Positions 25,857-33,905 of a DNA stretch of 33,905 bases are shown here, in pieces. The DNA lies in NCBI GenBank assembly GCA_020053195.1, contig JAGVNQ010000188.1, positions 1 to 33,905 of the forward strand. Reading direction: 5' to 3'. Both the position numbers and the translations under genes were made by a program. The DNA is from Sideroxydans sp. (lineage in GTDB: Bacteria > Pseudomonadota > Gammaproteobacteria > Burkholderiales > Gallionellaceae). The notes beneath the pieces were generated by a model. The model ran no database searches. It was not told the DNA's origin and worked only from the letters and a program-made list of their open reading frames with translations. Numbering within the stretch: position 1 is the stretch's first letter; every line of letters begins with the position of its first letter.

Positions 25857-26864
25857 ATGAAAACACTCTATCCTTGGCAGGATGAATCTTGGCAAGCTAT
25901 GCAAGGACTACGTTCAAGACTGCCGCATGCGCTGTTGTTGAAGGGCGCGCAAGGGATAGGGAAACTCGATCTGGCGCTCAATTTCGCCCAATCATTACTG
26001 TGCGAAAAGCCCAATGCCAATGGTTTGTCGTGTCAAGAATGCAGTTCTTGTCATTGGTTTGAGCAAGACAGCCACCCTGATTTTCGCCTCGTCCAACCAG
26101 ATGCGTTGAGTGTCGCAGAAGAGGGGGAAGAGAAACCGGCTGGAAAAAAACCGTCGCGTGAAATTTCGGTAGATCAGATACGAGACCTGTCGAACTTCGC
26201 CAATCTGTCAGCTCATTGCGGCGGGTTTCGTGTCGTCGTCATTCATCCGGCTGAGGCGATGAACAATAATGCCGCTAATTCCCTGCTTAAAACGCTGGAA
26301 GAACCTACCGAAAATCTGTTGTTTCTGCTAGTTAGCCACAAGCCGCAGCAATTGTTGCCGACCATCCTTAGCCGTTGTCTCAGTTTCTCCATCCCAACAC
26401 CGACCCGTGAAACTGGAACAGCCTGGCTATCGCAACAGGGAGTAAAGAACCCGGAACATGCCCTCGCGCAAACCGGTTTCGCGCCGTTGCAGGCATTGGC
26501 GTGGGCGGAGTCGGGCGAGGGCGCGGAAGAGCGCAGCATCCTGTTGGCCGCCATCCGCCAGCCCACAAAAATGGATGCGCTAGCGTTAGCTGACAGCTTG
26601 CAACGCAGCCCCCCGGGATATGTCATTCATTGCCTGCAACAATGGTGTCACGACCTGACCAGCGCCAAACTGACCGGCGCTGTGCGATATTTCCCCGAAC
26701 AAACAGAGGAGATTATCAAGCTGACTGGCGGTGTCACCACTGTGGCATTGATGCGTTTTCAGAAAGAATTGCTGGAGGCGCGCCGCGCCGCTTTCCATCC
26801 GCTCAATCCCAAGCTGTTTTTGGAATCACTGTTACTGTCGTACCGCCACCTGTTTCCAACCTGA
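25857..26864 (+). CDS. holB: DNA polymerase III delta' subunit
   Basis: About 335 residues. The N-terminus YPWQDESWQAMQGLRSRLPHALLLKGAQGIGKLDLALNFAQ is typical of the clamp-loader delta' subunit with its altered nucleotide-binding loop. A zinc-finger cluster follows (CEKPNANGLSCQECSSCHWF), then VVVIHPAEAMNNNAANSLLKTLEEP. It is a stator of the clamp loader. The ATG at 25857 begins two bases after the tmk stop; the longer frame to the left overlaps tmk and is spurious. In many betaproteobacteria a pilZ gene follows holB; here tatD follows directly. Confidence 0.93.
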   Translation: MKTLYPWQDESWQAMQGLRSRLPHALLLKGAQGIGKLDLALNFAQSLLCEKPNANGLSCQECSSCHWFEQDSHPDFRLVQPDALSVAEEGEEKPAGKKPSREISVDQIRDLSNFANLSAHCGGFRVVVIHPAEAMNNNAANSLLKTLEEPTENLLFLLVSHKPQQLLPTILSRCLSFSIPTPTRETGTAWLSQQGVKNPEHALAQTGFAPLQALAWAESGEGAEERSILLAAIRQPTKMDALALADSLQRSPPGYVIHCLQQWCHDLTSAKLTGAVRYFPEQTEEIIKLTGGVTTVALMRFQKELLEARRAAFHPLNPKLFLESLLLSYRHLFPT

Positions 26865-26875
26865 ATATTAGCCCC

Positions 26876-27643
26876 ATGTTCATCGACTCACACTGTCACC
26901 TCAATTTCCCCGGATTAGCGAACGATCTTGATGCCGTTTTCGCCAACATGCGCGCCAATGAAGTTTCGCACGCATTATGCGTTTCGGTAGATCTGGCGAC
27001 ATTGCCCCAAGTACTTGAATTGGCTGAGCGTCATGACAACTTGTACGCTTCGGTAGGGGTGCATCCTGATTACGAACTGGAGCACGAGCCGAAACCGGCG
27101 GATTTAATTTTGTTGGCGCAACATCCAAAAGTTATCGCCATCGGTGAAACCGGGTTGGATTACTTCCGCCTGACAGGTGATCTGGACTGGCAACGTGAAC
27201 GCTTCCGTACCCATATCCGAGCCGCCAAGCAATGCGGCAAACCGCTCATCATCCATACCCGATCGGCTGCGGCAGATACCCTGCGCATCATGTCCGAAGA
27301 AGACGCGGCAAGTGTCGGCGGAGTAATGCATTGTTTTACTGAAAATCTGGAAATAGCCCAAGCGGCTATTGCACTAGGCTTCCATATTTCGTTTTCCGGC
27401 ATCCTGACTTTCAAAAATGCAACCCTCATCAAAGAGGTCGCGCAAAACATTCCGCTCGAAAAGATACTGATCGAAACGGATTCGCCATACCTTGCACCAG
27501 CACCGCACCGGGGAAAAACCAATCAACCGGCTTACGTGAAACACGTTGCAGAAGAGATCGTAAAGCTGCGTAATATTTCGCTGGAAGAAGTTGGTGAAGC
27601 GACAAGTTCGAATTTCAGAAGGTTGTTTCTGAAGCAGATGTAA
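26876..27643 (+). CDS. TatD-family metal-dependent hydrolase (YcfH-like)
   Basis: The 255-residue protein begins MFIDSHCHLNFP, with the metal-binding HxH. It continues with GVHPDYE, IGETGLDYF, IIHTRSAAADTLRIM, MHCFTEN and ETDSPYLAP, all TatD-family metal and active-site blocks. Relatives are magnesium-dependent DNases; YcfH is the usual neighbour of holB. The start at 26876 is 11 bases after the holB stop. The longer frame into holB is spurious. Confidence 0.94.
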   Translation: MFIDSHCHLNFPGLANDLDAVFANMRANEVSHALCVSVDLATLPQVLELAERHDNLYASVGVHPDYELEHEPKPADLILLAQHPKVIAIGETGLDYFRLTGDLDWQRERFRTHIRAAKQCGKPLIIHTRSAAADTLRIMSEEDAASVGGVMHCFTENLEIAQAAIALGFHISFSGILTFKNATLIKEVAQNIPLEKILIETDSPYLAPAPHRGKTNQPAYVKHVAEEIVKLRNISLEEVGEATSSNFRRLFLKQM

Positions 27644-27751
27644 TTTATTGAAACAATACAAAATTACTTGATTTAACTGGATGCCTAACTATCCATTTGA
27701 ACATTCATTTTGTGCGCATAATGTATATTATGTAAAACTACGAATTATTGA

Positions 27752-27784
27752 AAAGGCTTGCTTGAAGGAATACTTCAAGCCTTT
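27752..27784 (-). terminator. hairpin downstream of the tRNA-like sequence
   Basis: CTTGAAG (27761-27767) and CTTCAAG (27773-27779) form the inner stem. AAAGG and CCTTT form the outer one with a 4-base bulge. A TTTT run follows on the minus strand, so it suits the tRNA-like sequence at 27791. Confidence 0.6.
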
Positions 27785-27790
27785 GCGATT

Positions 27791-27865
27791 TGGTGGGCGG
27801 TACTGGGTTCGAACCAGTGACCCCTGCCGTGCGAAGGCATCATCCAATTACCCCGCAGCCCAATA
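27791..27865 (-). pseudogene. truncated tRNA-Ala(CGC)-like sequence
   Basis: On the minus strand the 3' half is that of a tRNA. It has an anticodon arm with loop TTCGCAC (anticodon CGC), a T-arm ACTGG-TTCGAAC-CCAGT, 3' acceptor strand ACCGCCC, discriminator A and encoded CCA at 27791. The 5' half is not: GGGCTGC pairs poorly with ACCGCCC, the D-arm is not recognisable, and the left bound at 27865 is approximate. It could be a decayed gene or the tRNA end left by an integrating element. Alanine identity rests on the anticodon only. Confidence 0.65.
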
Positions 27866-27883
27866 TCCACAGAGGTCGCGTGA

Positions 27884-27908
27884 ATTTGCACATAATGGAT
27901 GTGCAAAT
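27884..27908. promoter_or_regulatory. 10-bp inverted repeat after the CZB gene
   Basis: ATTTGCACAT-AATGG-ATGTGCAAAT is a perfect inverted repeat, one base after the CZB stop codon. There is no T-run, so it may be an operator or a weak transcript end. Confidence 0.5.
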
Positions 27909-27909
27909 G

Positions 27910-28320
27910 CTAAGTCTTTAGTTCGCTGTTCAACTCAGTCAATGCCATGACCACCTTGTACGAGACCTGTCTATATTTACCGTTCAACAAGGCTCGGGCT
28001 TCATCGAGTTTCTTTACTTGGGAATATCGCACGATCTGCCCTGCATGCTGATGAAAAATCGCGTGGTCTGCACGCATAACTTGAAAAGCAGCTTCGCTCC
28101 CGAAATGGCTTTGCCCAATCCCATGTATCCACACACCCAGTTTGCACTGGTCGTCACGGCACACAACAGCCGGATCAAGCTGCTCGGTTGACGAGCCATC
28201 CAGATACCGCAGCAAACGCAACTTCCATACGATATGCGCTTGCGCTGCTTCCATTAAATTGATTTCATCGAGGATTGCTTTTTTCTGGTGACTGCTGAAA
28301 ATTTTCTCGAATACTCCCAT
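27910..28320 (-). CDS. stand-alone CZB (chemoreceptor zinc-binding) domain protein
   Basis: The ~136-residue protein has the CZB zinc ligands: His29 (AQAHIVWKLRL), Cys59 (CRDDQCKLGVWIHG), His86 and His90 (DHAIFHQH). CZB domains bind zinc and modulate chemoreceptors or diguanylate cyclases; as a free-standing protein in this operon it may sense zinc or thiol oxidation for the array. The ATG at 28320 is used; the frame to 28422 adds 34 unlike residues and overlaps the next gene. It is the last gene of the chemosensory operon. Confidence 0.88.
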   Translation of the reverse strand: MGVFEKIFSSHQKKAILDEINLMEAAQAHIVWKLRLLRYLDGSSTEQLDPAVVCRDDQCKLGVWIHGIGQSHFGSEAAFQVMRADHAIFHQHAGQIVRYSQVKKLDEARALLNGKYRQVSYKVVMALTELNSELKT

Positions 28321-28381
28321 ACGTATGTTTTTCCATTTAATTTCATTAGTTTCATCCCCGCGTTTGCAGCCAGTTGCATGC

Positions 28382-28780
28382 TTAGCGCGTATCCGGGTCA
28401 ATTCCTTTTGTGATCCAGTCAACCGCTTGCAGTTTCCAATCCGGGTTGGATCGCCCGTTCAAGTAACGTTCCCACGCATAAATGCCGGATGATTTGGCGA
28501 AGCGTTTCGCGTACATGATGGGGATGGGGGCGGCGAGGATGACGCAAGTGCGACCCATGCCGGCTTTTTTTCCATCTTCCTGGGATTTGGTCAACAACTC
28601 CTGCGCACCCGGCATCATTACGCCGAGATTGCGGCAATCGCAGAGCACGCCCCAGGACTTGCCAGCCAATTGGACTCTGATCGCCCCAACCTCTTCGTTA
28701 TATCTTTGCGCTTCTTCGAGCGTTAGATTTTCAGAAAATGTAATCGTAATTCCCCAGTTTTCTCTATCGATTCTGTACAT
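28382..28780 (-). CDS. unknown small protein in chemosensory operon (possible STAS-like fold)
   Basis: I do not recognise a named family. The 132-residue protein alternates strands and helices in an order that could fit a STAS or SpoIIAA-like fold (ITITFSENLTLEEAQ, WGVLCDCRNLG, CVILAAPIPIMYAKRFA). No catalytic motif is seen. GAGGA lies five bases before the ATG at 28780. It is 17 bases after the CheW-like gene and 61 bases before the CZB start, so it belongs to the operon and probably acts in signalling. The fold guess is inference. Confidence 0.8.
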   Translation of the reverse strand: MYRIDRENWGITITFSENLTLEEAQRYNEEVGAIRVQLAGKSWGVLCDCRNLGVMMPGAQELLTKSQEDGKKAGMGRTCVILAAPIPIMYAKRFAKSSGIYAWERYLNGRSNPDWKLQAVDWITKGIDPDTR

Positions 28781-28797
28781 TTTTTCCTCGTTTTTCG

Positions 28798-29289
28798 TTA
28801 CAAAATTTTCCGCGCTCCAGCCGCCCCAAACAGGCGCGCCGTATCGAGCACGGGGATCACCTGCCCTTCATGCTGAAAACACGACAGCGCGAACAATGTC
28901 CAGCGTGCGTTATCTTCTGGCAACGCGCACTGCGACTCGTCTTCGACAACAATGGTCTGCGGCATGGAGCTCAGACCGAGTGCACCGTATTGCAGCGGCC
29001 AATACGGCGCTGGCTGCCAGGCAACGACCTGCGCAAAACGCGGCACTCGGATGTATTCCTCGTCGACCTCTCCGTGCAACAACCGATTCAAATCCAGCAG
29101 TGGCAGGCGCATGTCACGCCAGCTCAACAAGCCGCATGCGTGGCGCGCCGCGCCGGGAACTTCAAAAACTACGGGCTGTTCGAGCAAGGCAAACGTGGTG
29201 TGCGGTGGCAAAGCGATAGTGCGTCCGGGCGCATATTCGGCGAGGCGCGCGGCGGCGCGCGGTATGAGGGCGGAGTGTTCAAAACTCAT
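28798..29289 (-). CDS. CheW-like coupling protein
   Basis: The 163-residue protein has the CheW pattern: a strand pair, HACGLLSWRDMRLPLLDLNRLL (~residues 50-71), and a C-terminal GQVIPVLDTARLF. It should bridge the receptor and the kinase. Its start overlaps the stop of the upstream CheW-like gene by four bases. With two coupling proteins after one kinase, one may serve a different receptor. Confidence 0.82.
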   Translation of the reverse strand: MSFEHSALIPRAAARLAEYAPGRTIALPPHTTFALLEQPVVFEVPGAARHACGLLSWRDMRLPLLDLNRLLHGEVDEEYIRVPRFAQVVAWQPAPYWPLQYGALGLSSMPQTIVVEDESQCALPEDNARWTLFALSCFQHEGQVIPVLDTARLFGAAGARKIL

Positions 29290-29750
29290 CGCACTCCCCT
29301 TTCTGCCAGCGCGAATGCACTCATCTGTTTTGCGTTACACGGCCAAGCCAGCTTGCCATCCAGTTCGACGTAGTGGGAAACAGGTGTGTCTGCCGCCAAC
29401 ATCACTTGCGGCAGCGGGTGCAACGGCAGTTCGACATTAATTAACACCCGCAACTCGTTCCAGCACCAGCTTATCTCTCTGTCTTCGCCGCTTAAGGTGG
29501 TCACCAAAAAACGCCCGCTCGGAAAAACCGGCAGTAGCGTCATCTGCGCCGACAATGCTGCGAAACGGCGTTGGTCTGCTGTGCCAGCCAACTTGAACAA
29601 TCCGGCCTCGTCGGCGGCTTCTAGCGTATCGCCCAGATATTCCGCCGCGCCCACTTCGTGCTGCGGCAACAACAGGGACAGTCCGTCGGCTACCAACAAC
29701 ACAAAGTTGCCGCGTAAGGTGTCCGTTGCAAGATCGGAAGAAGTGGTCAT
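29286..29750 (-). CDS. divergent CheW-like protein
   Basis: The 154-residue protein reads GNFVLLVADGLSLLLPQHEVGAAEYL near the N-terminus and PHPLPQVMLAADTPVSHYVELDGKLAWPC near the end. It looks like a CheW-fold protein lacking some standard residues. It overlaps cheA (ATGA, 29747-29750) and the next gene (29286-29289), so it is translationally coupled both ways. The family call is moderate. Confidence 0.65.
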   Translation of the reverse strand: MTTSSDLATDTLRGNFVLLVADGLSLLLPQHEVGAAEYLGDTLEAADEAGLFKLAGTADQRRFAALSAQMTLLPVFPSGRFLVTTLSGEDREISWCWNELRVLINVELPLHPLPQVMLAADTPVSHYVELDGKLAWPCNAKQMSAFALAERGVR

Positions 29751-32563
29751 CGGGCAAGCGTGCCGCGTATGGTGCGCAGCAAATCGGCATCGTTATAGGG
29801 CTTGGTGATGTAGGTATCCACCCCGGCCTGTTCCGCCAGCCGTCGGTGTTTATCCTGCGAACGCGAGGTAATCATGATGATGGGCAAACCCTTCATGTCG
29901 GCACGTTCGCGCAAGTGATAGGTCAACTCGACCCCGTTCATGTTGGGCATTTCAAGATCGGTCAGCACCAGATCTGGCTTGAAGTTGCGCAAGGTATCAA
30001 TCGCGTCGATGCCGTCGCGTGCAGCTTCGGCCTTGTACCCGGCATCCTGCAACAACTGCATCAACGAGTTGCGCACGGACAAGGAATCGTCCACCACCAA
30101 CACGCCGGACAGCTTGCGCGCTTGCGCGCTTGGCAGCGTTTTACCGCCGACCGCCGACCGCTCTGTTTCCGCCGCCAGCAACTGCGCCAGATCCAGATTC
30201 ACCGCAATCGCGCCGTCGCCCAAGATGGATAAACCGGCCACGCCGCGCAGATGGCGCGCGTAACGACCGGGGTTATTCACCAACAACTCGCGCGAATCGA
30301 GCAGTCGGTCCACCGCCAGCACTTGGGTTTTGTGATCCAGGTTCACCACCACCGCCGCATAGTCGGCCAGCGGCTTGTCTTCATCCGGCAGTCCGGTTGC
30401 ATCGCGCAAACGCCGCGCCGGATAAGTGCGTTTGTCCAGACGGTAAACCAGTTTCCCCCCCAGCAATTCAAACGTGCCCACGCCGCGCGCGACCGCGCGC
30501 TCGATCTGCACCGACGGCAAGGCGAAACGCTCGCCGCCCACCTCCACCACCAGCGACTGCACGGTTGAAAGCGAAGCCGGAAAACGCAACTCGATCAAAC
30601 AATCCTGTCCGGGGGCAGAGGTGATGTGGATGGAACCGTTCATGGTGCTGACCCACTCGCGCACCACATCCATGCCGATGCCGCGCCCGGAAATTTCGCT
30701 CACGTTGTGGCTGGTGGAAAAGCCGGGCAATAAAATCAGGCGGGCAATTTCGCTGTCGCTCAACACCTGCCCCGCATCGACTAGCCCACTCTCCAGCGCG
30801 CGCCTATGTATCTCCGGCAAATCCAGCCCGCGCCCGTCATCCAAACAGCGCAGCACCACCTGCTGCCCTTGGCGCGCAAAGCTCAACACAATACGCCCGG
30901 TTCTGGGCTTGCCGGACGCGGCGCGTTCATCGGGCGTTTCCACGCCGTGGTCAACCGCGTTGCGCAGCAAATGCAGCAGCGGCTCGGCCAGCCGGTTGAG
31001 CAAATCGCTGTCGATCAGCGTATCGCCGCCCTGAAACTCCAGCACCGCCTCTTTGCCGGTCACCTGACAAGTCGAACGCACGTTGCGCTGCAAACGCGAC
31101 TCCAGCACACCCACCTCGGCCATACGCGTGCCAATCACCAGATGTTGCAAATCCGCGCCCAGCCGCTGCTGACGCGCCTGCTGGCTGGCGATTTGCGCGA
31201 TACCCTCTTCCACCCGCAACGCCAGCGTGCGCACGTCGGCGGCTTCTTCCGCCAGCGCGTGAAAAGTGCTGTGTAATTCGCTGTATTGATCCATTTCTAG
31301 CGCGTCGAACGCGGCATCGTTGGCGCGTTGATAACGTGTCTTCACCACGCCCAGCGCGCGCACTTCAACCATGGTTTCCAGTTCGAACAAGCGCTTCTGC
31401 ACGCGTAAATTCTGCGCCAGCAACTCGCGCGAACTGATGGCCAGCGCCTTGATACGCGCCTCCATCGCGGCATTGTTCACCGACACTTCGCCCGACACCA
31501 AAAACAAATCTTCGATACGTTTCATGCTGACCCGCAGCGCGGCGCTGGCGGCTTGCGACACGGGCGGAGCGGCATCCCGATTGTTAAGCAATGTTGCGGC
31601 GGCAGGTTTGGGCGCGACCGGCATGGTTGCGGCAGAGCGCACCAGCGGCGTATCCAGCGATTCGCCCGCATCAATGCGGTTAGCCAAATCCAGCACGGTT
31701 TGCAGCACGGCCTGCGCCTGCTGCGGGTAATCGTCCTGACCCGCCACAAAACCGACCATCTGCTCCAAGCAATACGCCGCGTCCAGCAAGGCATTGGCCG
31801 CCTGTCGGGTGACCTGCGAACCCTGGTTTTCGAAATATTCGAGAATGTCTTCCAGATGGTGACCCAGCGCCGCGATGCCGCGCAAACCGATGGTCGAACC
31901 CGAGCCTTTCAGCGTATGCGCCACGCGCTTGGCGGCGATGAGGTCCGAGCTGTCGCCTTCGCCCTCCGCCATATTGCGCGCCAGTTGCACCAGATAACGC
32001 GCCTGTTCGGGCGCTTCCTGCAAAAATCCTTCGAGAAATTTCTGATCCACATCGTCCGGCATTTGCAGCGCCACCTCTTCCGGCGTGGCCAACACCGGAC
32101 GGTGCGGCTGCCCCTCGCCATCGCCCACTTGCAGCGGCATCGCGCCCAACATGTGCATCACCTTCATGGCCTGCTCCTCATCCATGGGATGGGGGGCACC
32201 GCGCAGGTGGTCAATCAATCCGGCTGCCGCCGAAGGGTCGCTCAAATTGCGCAGGTAATACACAATCAGCGGCGGCCATTCGCGCAGAAAATCCAGCAAC
32301 GCGCCGCGCTCATCGCGTTGCAGCAGCGCCAGCATTAAACTGTTTTCCTCCACATGCATGCACACCAATTGCAGCCCGGGAAAACCCGCCAGCTCGGCAG
32401 CTTCTCCCATACGCTGCGCCTGCCCGCTATATTGGTCGAGCGCGTCCAAATATTCCGGTGCATCAGTATCCAGCGAGGCCAGATCGTCCAGATTGCGATC
32501 CATCCGCGCCCTTGCCTGCTCGATCTCGCAGGCGAAGGCTTCAATCAAATCTTTTAATTTCAT
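29747..32563 (-). CDS. CheA/ChpA-type hybrid histidine kinase
   Basis: The ~938-residue protein has, in order, an N-terminal helical region, an Hpt domain with phospho-His in VAHTLKGSGSTIG (~residue 217), a dimerisation helix pair (residues ~345-500), a CheA ATPase (LLHLLRNAVDHGVE, LDDGRGLDL, SGRGIGMDVV), a CheW-like domain and a C-terminal receiver (VLVVDDSLSVRNSL with phospho-Asp in PDLVLTDLEMP, ~residue 870; Lys in TYITKPY). This is the ChpA/PilL layout but with a single obvious Hpt. ATG 32563 is preferred to TTG 32572, though neither has a strong ribosome-binding site. Confidence 0.93.
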   Translation of the reverse strand: MKLKDLIEAFACEIEQARARMDRNLDDLASLDTDAPEYLDALDQYSGQAQRMGEAAELAGFPGLQLVCMHVEENSLMLALLQRDERGALLDFLREWPPLIVYYLRNLSDPSAAAGLIDHLRGAPHPMDEEQAMKVMHMLGAMPLQVGDGEGQPHRPVLATPEEVALQMPDDVDQKFLEGFLQEAPEQARYLVQLARNMAEGEGDSSDLIAAKRVAHTLKGSGSTIGLRGIAALGHHLEDILEYFENQGSQVTRQAANALLDAAYCLEQMVGFVAGQDDYPQQAQAVLQTVLDLANRIDAGESLDTPLVRSAATMPVAPKPAAATLLNNRDAAPPVSQAASAALRVSMKRIEDLFLVSGEVSVNNAAMEARIKALAISSRELLAQNLRVQKRLFELETMVEVRALGVVKTRYQRANDAAFDALEMDQYSELHSTFHALAEEAADVRTLALRVEEGIAQIASQQARQQRLGADLQHLVIGTRMAEVGVLESRLQRNVRSTCQVTGKEAVLEFQGGDTLIDSDLLNRLAEPLLHLLRNAVDHGVETPDERAASGKPRTGRIVLSFARQGQQVVLRCLDDGRGLDLPEIHRRALESGLVDAGQVLSDSEIARLILLPGFSTSHNVSEISGRGIGMDVVREWVSTMNGSIHITSAPGQDCLIELRFPASLSTVQSLVVEVGGERFALPSVQIERAVARGVGTFELLGGKLVYRLDKRTYPARRLRDATGLPDEDKPLADYAAVVVNLDHKTQVLAVDRLLDSRELLVNNPGRYARHLRGVAGLSILGDGAIAVNLDLAQLLAAETERSAVGGKTLPSAQARKLSGVLVVDDSLSVRNSLMQLLQDAGYKAEAARDGIDAIDTLRNFKPDLVLTDLEMPNMNGVELTYHLRERADMKGLPIIMITSRSQDKHRRLAEQAGVDTYITKPYNDADLLRTIRGTLAR

Positions 32564-32614
32564 GTAACTCAACCCGAGTGATTCGGCTGCAATTCAGAAA
32601 ACCGCAGGCTGCAG

Positions 32615-32632
32615 GTCGGGCTGAAGCCCGAC
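32615..32632. repeat. REP-like hairpin between receptor and kinase genes
   Basis: GTCGGGCT-GA-AGCCCGAC is an 8-bp stem in the ~87-base spacer. It may protect or attenuate the transcript between the receptor and cheA. Confidence 0.55.
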
Positions 32633-32650
32633 TTACGTTATTCCGGTTTA

Positions 32651-33905
32651 TCAGGCCAGCAGCGGCAATTTGAACACGTTCACCGATTCAACCAGTTGGC
32701 GCGCCGATTCGGACAGCGCCAACGTTTCTTCGCCCTGCGTATCAATCTGTTGCGCGGTGCGCTCGTTGCTCTGGCTCAGACGTTGCACGGCTTCCAGCAA
32801 CAGACCCGACATTTCCTTTTGCAGCACGGAAGCGCCCGCGATCATTTGCACCTGCTCCACCAGCTCGTTGGTAATTTCGCGCGTCAGCCGCATTTGCTCA
32901 CCGGCTTTTTGCGCCTGTTCCGAACCTTGCACCACCTGGCCGATAGTGCGGTTCACGGTCGAAATCGTTTCGTTGGTTTCGAGCTGGATGTTGCTCACCA
33001 GCGTACCGATTTGCTGCGTCGCGTGGCGCGAGCTTTCCGCCAAACGCTGCACCTCTTCCGCCACCACCGCAAAGCCGCGACCCGCTTCACCCGCCACCGC
33101 CGCTTGCATGGACGCGTTCAGCGCCAGCACGTGAGTACGTTCGGAAATGGTGTTAATCAAGTTAACGATGCCGGAAATTTCCTGCGAACGTTCGCCCAGC
33201 CGCTTGATGCGTTTTTCCGTTTCGGCGATGGTCTCGCGGATGGATTCCATCCCCTTGACCGTGTTGTTCACCGTTTCCAGCGCGTTGTTGGTAATTTCAG
33301 AGGCACGCTCCGCCGAGCGGTTGGACTGTTCGGCCATGCCCGCAATCTGCCCCATGCTTTCCGCCGATTCGTTCAACGAGCGCGCCATTTCGTCCACGTT
33401 TTTACGTTCCGCTTCCGATGTGGCGGCCACCAGATCGCCTTGCTCGCGCACACTGCCCGAAACTTGTTCCATCTGGTTCGCCATCAGGTTCACTTCGCGC
33501 AAAACCTTGGAAGTTTCATCGGTCAACTGGTTAATCGAGTCGGCCACCGTGTCGATAATGTCGCCCGACATTGGCACACGCGCCGTCAAATCTCTCTGCG
33601 ACAATTGGTTCACCGCCGACAGCAGCGCGATCACCGAGTTGTTCAGGCTTTCGTTTTCGGCTTCGGCTTTGCGGCGCTCTTCTTCGGCTTTTTCACGCGC
33701 AAAAAATTCTTTTTCGCGTACTGAAATCTGCTCCTGCAACACCTGATTCACCGCGAAACCCATGTCGGCGAATTCGTCCTTGGATTCAATCTGCGCCAAC
33801 GCCTCCATGTTGCCGCCTTGGCGCACGTTGTTAATCGCTTTCTGCAAGGCTTCCAGCGGCGTGGTGATACTTTGAATAATGATGGTAGAAAAGCCGATAA
33901 CCATC
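32651..33905 (-). CDS. methyl-accepting chemotaxis protein, PilJ-like (N-terminus beyond window)
   Basis: 417 residues are visible and the frame is open at the right edge, so the sensory N-terminus is missing. It starts within a membrane/HAMP region ([18 protein letters not shown], then DEFADMG). A second HAMP-like helix follows, and the signalling tip [44 protein letters not shown] (~residues 255-298) is close to PilJ. It is the first visible gene of the operon and should feed the kinase next to it. Confidence 0.92.
   Translation of the reverse strand, partial: MVIGFSTIIIQSITTPLEALQKAINNVRQGGNMEALAQIESKDEFADMGFAVNQVLQEQISVREKEFFAREKAEEERRKAEAENESLNNSVIALLSAVNQLSQRDLTARVPMSGDIIDTVADSINQLTDETSKVLREVNLMANQMEQVSGSVREQGDLVAATSEAERKNVDEMARSLNESAESMGQIAGMAEQSNRSAERASEITNNALETVNNTVKGMESIRETIAETEKRIKRLGERSQEISGIVNLINTISERTHVLALNASMQAAVAGEAGRGFAVVAEEVQRLAESSRHATQQIGTLVSNIQLETNETISTVNRTIGQVVQGSEQAQKAGEQMRLTREITNELVEQVQMIAGASVLQKEMSGLLLEAVQRLSQSNERTAQQIDTQGEETLALSESARQLVESVNVFKLPLLA

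Noticed and set aside
26630-26875. 82-residue N-terminal extension of the tatD frame
   Set aside because: It overlaps holB; MFIDSHCHLNFP at 26876 is the family start.
32696-33724. 342-residue plus-strand frame opposite the chemoreceptor
   Set aside because: Composition (Arg/His/Phe-rich) and position show a shadow of the PilJ-like gene.
1-33905. CRISPR array
   Set aside because: The recurrent sequences are dispersed or palindromic; none shows regularly spaced short repeats with unique spacers.

Overview
The window looks like a chromosomal segment of a betaproteobacterium. The best fit is an iron-oxidiser-like Gallionellaceae or Nitrosomonadales genome, but that is inferred from gene content and order rather than proved. 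Supporting points are the conserved run yceD-rpmF-plsX-fabH-fabD-fabG-acpP-fabF-pabC-mltG-tmk-holB-tatD, the tRNA-Gly/Cys/Leu group, dksA with maf beside it, and a PilJ/ChpA-like chemosensory operon. There is no plasmid or phage backbone.

Layout. Positions 1-2906 hold three core-type genes: a DegV protein, a TSUP transporter and a YheT-type hydrolase. Positions 2907-10628 form an accessory zone. It contains an unknown helical protein, a repeat-filled spacer with an IS200/IS605-like end, an orphan umuC on the minus strand, a frameshifted HigA-type antitoxin, a RhuM-family gene between two 200-bp direct repeats, and an AT-rich overlapping gene pair (a Cys-containing methyltransferase-like protein and a DUF1848 protein). 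Two dispersed repeat families run through this zone. One is an 80-bp element with 12-bp terminal inverted repeats (four copies including one at 1039). The other is a ~55-bp repeat that sits just upstream of each of the three accessory transcription units (three copies).

Positions 10629-14843 encode Tex, with a palindromic repeat inserted in frame, and the glucanotransferase MalQ. Positions 14889-17243 hold HU, four tRNA genes (Leu on minus; Gly, Cys, Gly on plus), DksA and Maf. Positions 17302-27643 are the fatty-acid/phospholipid cluster followed by folate, cell-wall, nucleotide and replication genes. It is tightly packed, with several stop/start overlaps, and acpP has its own likely promoter. 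A truncated tRNA-Ala-like sequence lies at 27791-27865. From 27910 to the right edge a minus-strand operon runs chemoreceptor (partial), CheA hybrid kinase, two CheW-like proteins, a small unknown protein and a zinc-binding CZB protein.

How it works together. The fab cluster makes ACP and loads and elongates acyl chains, and PlsX hands them to phospholipid synthesis; YceD and RpmF tie it to ribosome assembly. The chemosensory operon should form one signalling array that controls motility or another output not seen here. The most likely undescribed system is the methyltransferase/DUF1848 pair at 8717-10461 and its associated repeats. Its function is not known to me and is not assigned here.
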